Source: Colletes latitarsis (taxonomy: Eukaryota > Arthropoda > Insecta > Hymenoptera > Colletidae). Taken from it: DNA of 64,000 nucleotides. Numbering within the stretch: the first letter of the stretch is position 1; each line of letters begins with the position of its first letter. The stretch spans positions 43,906,001 to 43,970,000 of the forward strand of contig NW_027488365.1 in NCBI RefSeq assembly GCF_051014445.1. Reading direction: 5' to 3'. Under the pieces are notes generated by a model. It searched no databases. It was not told the origin of the DNA and worked only from the letters and a program-made list of their open reading frames with translations. Of the stretch, positions 58,701-64,000 are shown one piece after another. The translations under genes and the position numbers were made by a program.

Positions 58701-61559
58701 GATCAATATTTCAGAGGATAACACCGGTTAGGTCTGGGCTAGGTCCGGGATATGCCGGCATCTGGCTCATGATTTTGGCATCTTCGCATACTTGTTCGCC
58801 AGATCCTGGGTTTTTTTCGTGTTTGAAGCACGTAGTAATGTGGTAACACACTGAAGCAGTCAATTAAACCTGGTTTCGATCAATATTTTAGAGGATAACA
58901 CCGGTTAGGACTGGGTTAGGTCTGGGTTATGCCCGCATCTGGCTCATGATTTTGCCTTCTTCGCATACTTGTTGGCCAGATCCTGGGTTTTTTTCGTGTT
59001 TGAATCACGTAGTAATGTGGTAACACACTGAAGCAGTCAATTAAACCTGGTTTCGATCAATATTTTAGAGGATAACACCGGTTAGGTCTGGGATAGGTCT
59101 GGGTTATGCCCGCATCTGGCTCATGATTTTGCCTTCTTCGCATACTTGTTGGCCAGATCCTGGGTTTTTTCCGTGTTTGAATCACGTAGTGATGTAGTAA
59201 CACACTGAAGCAGTCAATCAAACCTGGTTTCGATCAATATTTTAGAGGATAACACCGGTTAGGTCTGGGTTAGGTCCGGGATATGCCCGCATCTGGCTCA
59301 TGATTTTGCCTTCTTCGCATACTTGTTGGCCCGATCCTGGGTTTTTCTCGTGTTTGAATCACGTAGTAATGTGGTAACACACTGAAGCAGTCAATTAAAC
59401 CTGGTTTCGATCAATATTTTAGAGGATAACACCGTTTAGGTCTGGGATAGGTCTGGGGTATGCCCGCATCTGGCTCATGATTTTGCCTTCTTCGCATACT
59501 TGTTGGCTAGATCCTGGGTTTTTTCCGTGTTGGAATCACGTAGTAATGTGGTACCACACTGAGGTAGTCAATTAAACCTGGTTTCGATCAATATTTCAGA
59601 CGATAACACCGGTTAAGTCTGGGTTAGGTCCGGGATATGCCCGCATCTGGCTCATGATTTTGCCTTCTTCGCATACTTGTTGGCCAGATCCTGGGTTTTT
59701 TTCGTGTTTGAATCACGTAGTAATGTGGTAACACAATGAAGCAGTCAATTAACCCTGGTTTCGATCAATATTTTGGAGGATAACACCGGTCAGGTCTGGG
59801 TTAGTTCCGGGATATGCCCGCATCTGGCTCATGATTTTGCCTTCTTCGCATACTTGTTGGCCAGATCCTGGGTTTTTTTCGTGTTTGAATCACGTAGTAA
59901 TGTGGTAACACACTGAAGCAGTCAATTAAACCTGGTTTCGATCAATATTTTAGAGGATAACACCGGTTAGGTCTGGGTTAGGTCTGGGTTATGCCCGCAT
60001 CTGGCTCATGATTTTGCCTTTTTCGCATACTTGTTGGCCGGATCCTGGGTTTTTTTCGTGTTTGAATCACGTAGTAACGTGGTAACACAATGAAGCAGTC
60101 AATTAACCCTGGTTTCGATCAATATTTTGGAGGATAACACCGGTCAGGTCTGGGTTAGTTCTGGGTTATGCCCGCATCTGGCTTATACTTTCGCCTTTTT
60201 CGCAAACTTGTTGGCTAGATCCTGGGTTTTTTTCGTGTTTGAATCACGTAGTAATGTGGTAACACAATGAAGCAGTCAATTAACCCTGGTTGCGATCAAC
60301 ATTTTGGAGGATAACACCGGTTAGGTCTGGGTTAGGTCTGGGTTATGCCCGCATCTGGCTCATGATTTTGCCTTTTTCGCAAACTTGTTGGCCAGATCTT
60401 GGGTGTTTTTCGTGTTTGAATCACGTAGTAATGTGGTAACACACTGAAGCAGTCAATTAAACCCGGTCTCGATCATTATTTTAGAGGATAACGCCGGTTA
60501 GGTCTGGGTTAGATCTGGGAAATGCGCGCATCTGGCTTATACTTTCTCCTTTTTCGCAAACTTGTTTGCCATATCCTGGTTTTTTTTCGTGTTTGAATCA
60601 CGTAGTAATGTGGCAACACAATGAAGTAGTCAATTAACCCTGGTTTCGATCCATATTTTGGAGGATAACACCGGTTAGGTCTGGGTTAGTTCTGGGTTAT
60701 GCCCGCATCTGGCATATACTTTCGCCCTTTTCGCAAACTTGTTGGCTAGATCCTGGGTTTTTTCCGTGTTTGAATCACGTAGTAATGTGGTACCACACTG
60801 AGGTAATCAATTAAACCTGGTTTCGATCAATATTTTAGAGGATAACACCAGTTAGGTCTGGGTTAGGTCTGGGTTATGCCCGCATCTGGCTTATACTTTC
60901 GCCTTTTTCGCAAACTTGTTGGCTAGATCCAGGGTTTTTTTCGTGTTTGAATCACGTAGTAATGTGGTAACACAATGAAGCAGTCAATTAACCCTGGTTG
61001 CGATCAACATTTTGGAGGATAACACCGGTTAGGTCTGGGTTAGGTCTGGGTTATGCCCGCATCTGGCTCATGATTTTGCCTTTTTCGCAAACTTGTTGGC
61101 CAGATCTTGGGTGTTTTTCGTGTTTCAATCACGTAGTAATGTGGTAACACACTGAAGCAGTCAATTAAACCCGGTCTCGATCAATATTTTAGAGGATAAC
61201 GCCGGTTAGGTCTGGGTTAGATCTGGGAAATGCGCGCATCTGGCTTATACTTTCGCCTTTTTCGCAAACTTGTTGGCCAGATCCTGGGTTTTTTCCGTGT
61301 TTGAATCACGTAGTAATGTGGTACCACACTGAGGCTGTCAATTAAATCTGGTTTCGATCAATATTTTAGAGGATAACGCCGGTTAGGTCTGGGTTAGATC
61401 TGGGAAATTCGCGCATCTGGCTTTTACTTTCTCCTTTTTCGCAAACTTGTTGGCTAGATCCTGGGTTTTTTCGGGTTCGAATCACGTAGTAATGTGGTAC
61501 CACACTGAGGCAGTCAATTAAACCTGGTTTCGATCAATATTTCAGAGGATAACACCGGT

Positions 61560-64000
61560 TAGGTCTGGGCTAGTTCCGGGATATGCCCGCATCTGGCTCA
61601 TGATTTTGGCATATTCGCATACTTGTTGGCCAGATCCGGGGTTTTTTTCGTGTTTGAATCACGTAGTAATGTGGTAACACACTGAAGCAGTCAATTAAAC
61701 CTGGTTTCGATCAATATTTTGGAGGATAACACCGGTTAGGTCTGGGTTAGGTCTGGGATATGCGCGCATCTGGCATATACTTTCGCCTTTTTCGCAAACT
61801 TGTTGGCTAGATCCTGGGTTTTTTCCGTGTTTGAATCATGTAGTAATGTGGTACCACACTGAGGTAATCAATTAAACCTGGTATCGATCAATATTTCAGA
61901 GGATAACACCGGTTAGGTCTGGGTTAGGTCCGGGACATGCCCGCATCTGGCTCATGATTTTGCCTTCTTCGCATACTTGTTGGCCCGATCCTGGGTTTTT
62001 CTCGTGTTTGAATCACGTAGTAATGTGGTAACACACTGAAGCAGTCAATTAAACCTGGTTTCGATCAATATTTTAGAGGATAACAACGGTTAGGTCTGGG
62101 ATAGGTCTGGGTTATGCCCGCATCTGGCTCATGATTTTGCCTTCTTCGCATACTTGTTGGCCAGATCCTGGGTTTTTTCCGTGTTTGAATCACGTAGTAA
62201 TGTGGTACCACACTGAGGCAGTCAATTAAACCTGGTTTCGATCAATATTTCAGAGGATAACACCGGTTAGGTCTGGGCTAGGTCCGGGATATGCCGGCAT
62301 CTGGCTCATGTTTTTGGCATCTTCGCATACTTGTTCGCCAGATCCTGGGTTTTTTTCGTGTTTGAATCACGTAGTAATGTGGTAACACACTGAAGCAGTC
62401 AATTAAACCTGGTTTCGATCAATATTTTAGAGGATAACACCGGTTAGGACTGGGTTAGGTCTGGGTTATGCCCGCATCTGGCTCATGATTTTGCCTTCTT
62501 CGCATACTTGATGGCCAGATCCTGGGTTTTTTTCGTGTTTGAATCACGTAGTAATGTGGTAACACACTGAAGCAGTCAATTAAACCTGGTTTCGATCAAT
62601 ATTTTAGAGGATAACACCGGTTAGGTCTGGGTTAGGTCAAGGATATGCGCGCATCTGGCATATACTTTCGCCTTTTTCGCAAACTTGTTGGCTAGATCCT
62701 GGGTTTTTTTCGTGATTGAATCACGTAGTAATGTGGTAACACACTGAAGCAGTCAATCAAACCTGGTTTCGATCAATATTTTAGAGGATAACACCGGTTA
62801 GGTCTGGGTTAGGTCCGGGATATGCCCGCATCTGGCTCATGATTTTGCCTTCTTCGCATACTTGTTGGCCCGATCCTGGATTTTTCTCGTGTTTGAATCA
62901 CGTAGTAATGTGGTAACACACTGAAGCAGTCAATTAAACCTGGTTTCGATGAATATTTTAGAGGATAACACCGGTTAGGTCTGGGATAGGTCTGGGTTAT
63001 GCCCGCATCTGGCTCATGATTTTGCCTTCTTCGCATACTTGTTGGCCAGATCCTGGGTTTTTTCCGTGTTTGAATCACGTAGTAATGTGGTACCACACTG
63101 AGGCAGTCAATTAAACCTGGTTTCGATCAATATTTCAGAGGATAACACCGGTTAGGTCTGGGCTAGTTCCGGGATATGCCCGCATCTGGCTCATGATTTT
63201 GGCATATTCGCATACTTGTTGGCCAGATCCGGGGTTTTTTTCGTGTTTGAATCACGTAGTAATGTGGTAACACACTGAAGCAGTCAATTAAACCTGGTTT
63301 CGATCAATATTTTGGAGGATAACACCGGTTAGGTCTGGGTTAGGTCTGGGATATGCGCGCATCTGGCATATACTTTCGCCTTTTTCGCAAACTTGTTGGC
63401 TAGATCCTGGGTTTTTTCCGTGTTTGAATCATGTAGTAATGTGGTACCACACTGAGGTAATCAATTAAACCTGGTATCGATCAATATTTCAGAGGATAAC
63501 ACCGGTTAGGTCTGGGTTAGGTCCGGGACATGCCCGCATCTGGCTCATGATTTTGCCTTCTTCGCATACTTGTTGGCCCGATCCTGGGTTTTTCTCGTGT
63601 TTGAATCACGTAGTAATGTGGTAACACACTGAAGCAGTCAATTAAACCTGGTTTCGATCAATATTTTAGAGGATAACAACGGTTAGGTCTGGGATAGGTC
63701 TGGGTTATGCCCGCATCTGGCTCATGATTTTGCCTTCTTCGCATACTTGTTGGCCAGATCCTGGGTTTTTTCCGCGTTTGAATCACGTAGTAATGTGGTA
63801 CCACACTGAGGCAGTCAATTAAACCTGGTTTCGATCAATATTTCAGAGGATAACACCGGTTAGGTCTGGGCTAGGTCCGGGATATGCCGGCATCTGGACC
63901 ATGTTTTTGGCATCTTCGCATACTTGTTCGCCAGATCCTGGGTTTTTTTCGTGTTTGAATCACGTAGTAATGTGGTAACACACTGAAGCAGTCAATTAAA
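61560..64000 (+). repeat. 9-unit higher-order repeat (1593 bp), second copy cut by the window end
   Basis: The unit with GGCATATTCGC lies at 61611 and 63204, 1593 bp (9 x 177) apart, and is followed both times by units with GATCCGGGG, AATCATGTAGTAATG, GGGACATGCCCGC, TTTCTCGTG and CCGGCATCTGG in that order. Confidence 0.8.

Larger units (their letters stand above)
31100..64000 (+). repeat. 177-bp satellite array, right block
   Basis: About 186 units, all in + orientation, no gene, running off the end of the window. Unit subtypes differ at fixed places: TTAGAGGATAAC, TTCAGAGGATAAC or TTGGAGGATAAC; TACCACACTGAGG or TAACACACTGAAG; ATATGCGCGC or TTATGCCCGC; CTTGTTGGCC or CTTGTTGGCT. Second 11-mers vary, for example TTAGGTCCGGG, CTAGGTCCGGG, TTAGATCTGGG, TTAGTTCTGGG and ATAGGTCTGGG. 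Several multi-unit higher-order repeats lie inside and are listed separately. Confidence 0.95.

Noticed and set aside
1..64000. CRISPR-like array of repeats and spacers
   Set aside because: Units are contiguous 177-bp tandem repeats with no unique spacers, and the elements between them are eukaryotic non-LTR retrotransposons.

Overview
This 64 kb window is eukaryotic, most likely insect, repetitive chromosome-end or heterochromatin DNA. It holds no single-copy gene, rRNA, tRNA or CRISPR array. About 50 kb is one head-to-tail satellite with a basic unit of about 177 bp (roughly 280 units, all in the same orientation). Almost every unit carries a short tandem block of the 11-mer TTAGGTCTGGG, usually two copies. 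This 11-mer contains the arthropod telomere word TTAGG and resembles the lengthened telomeric motifs I recall being reported for Hymenoptera (for example TTGCGTCTGGG). A bee, wasp or ant source is therefore my best guess, but it is inference.

Two full-length, GC-rich non-LTR retrotransposons of one family interrupt the satellite, both on the + strand: copy 1 at 5808-12869 and copy 2 at 24051-31099. Each has a 392-bp 5' UTR starting CCCCTCAGGGG, an ORF1 with a coiled coil and three C-terminal zinc knuckles, an ORF2 with an APE-like endonuclease, a reverse transcriptase and a C-terminal CCHC finger, a structured 3' UTR of about 510 bp, and a pure poly(A) tail. ORF1 and ORF2 overlap by one base in TAATG. 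Domain order, the UAAUG junction and the telomere-like target place the family near SART/TRAS in the R1 clade. Both copies joined the target at the same point, TTA|GGTCTGGG in the second 11-mer of a unit, and are flanked by 15-bp and 14-bp target-site duplications.

Copy 2 has both ORFs open and is a candidate active element. Copy 1 has an open ORF1 but three frameshifts in ORF2 (-1, -13 and +1).

Layout: satellite 1-5807 (with a 13/14-unit tandem duplication); element copy 1, 5808-12869; satellite 12870-24050 (many 11-mer copy-number and sequence variants); element copy 2, 24051-31099; satellite 31100-64000 (3-, 4-, 9- and 31-unit higher-order repeats and one 129-bp truncated unit at 37740-37868). 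The picture is a satellite that carries telomere-like sequence in every unit and so offers hundreds of landing sites to a telomere-motif-specific retrotransposon.
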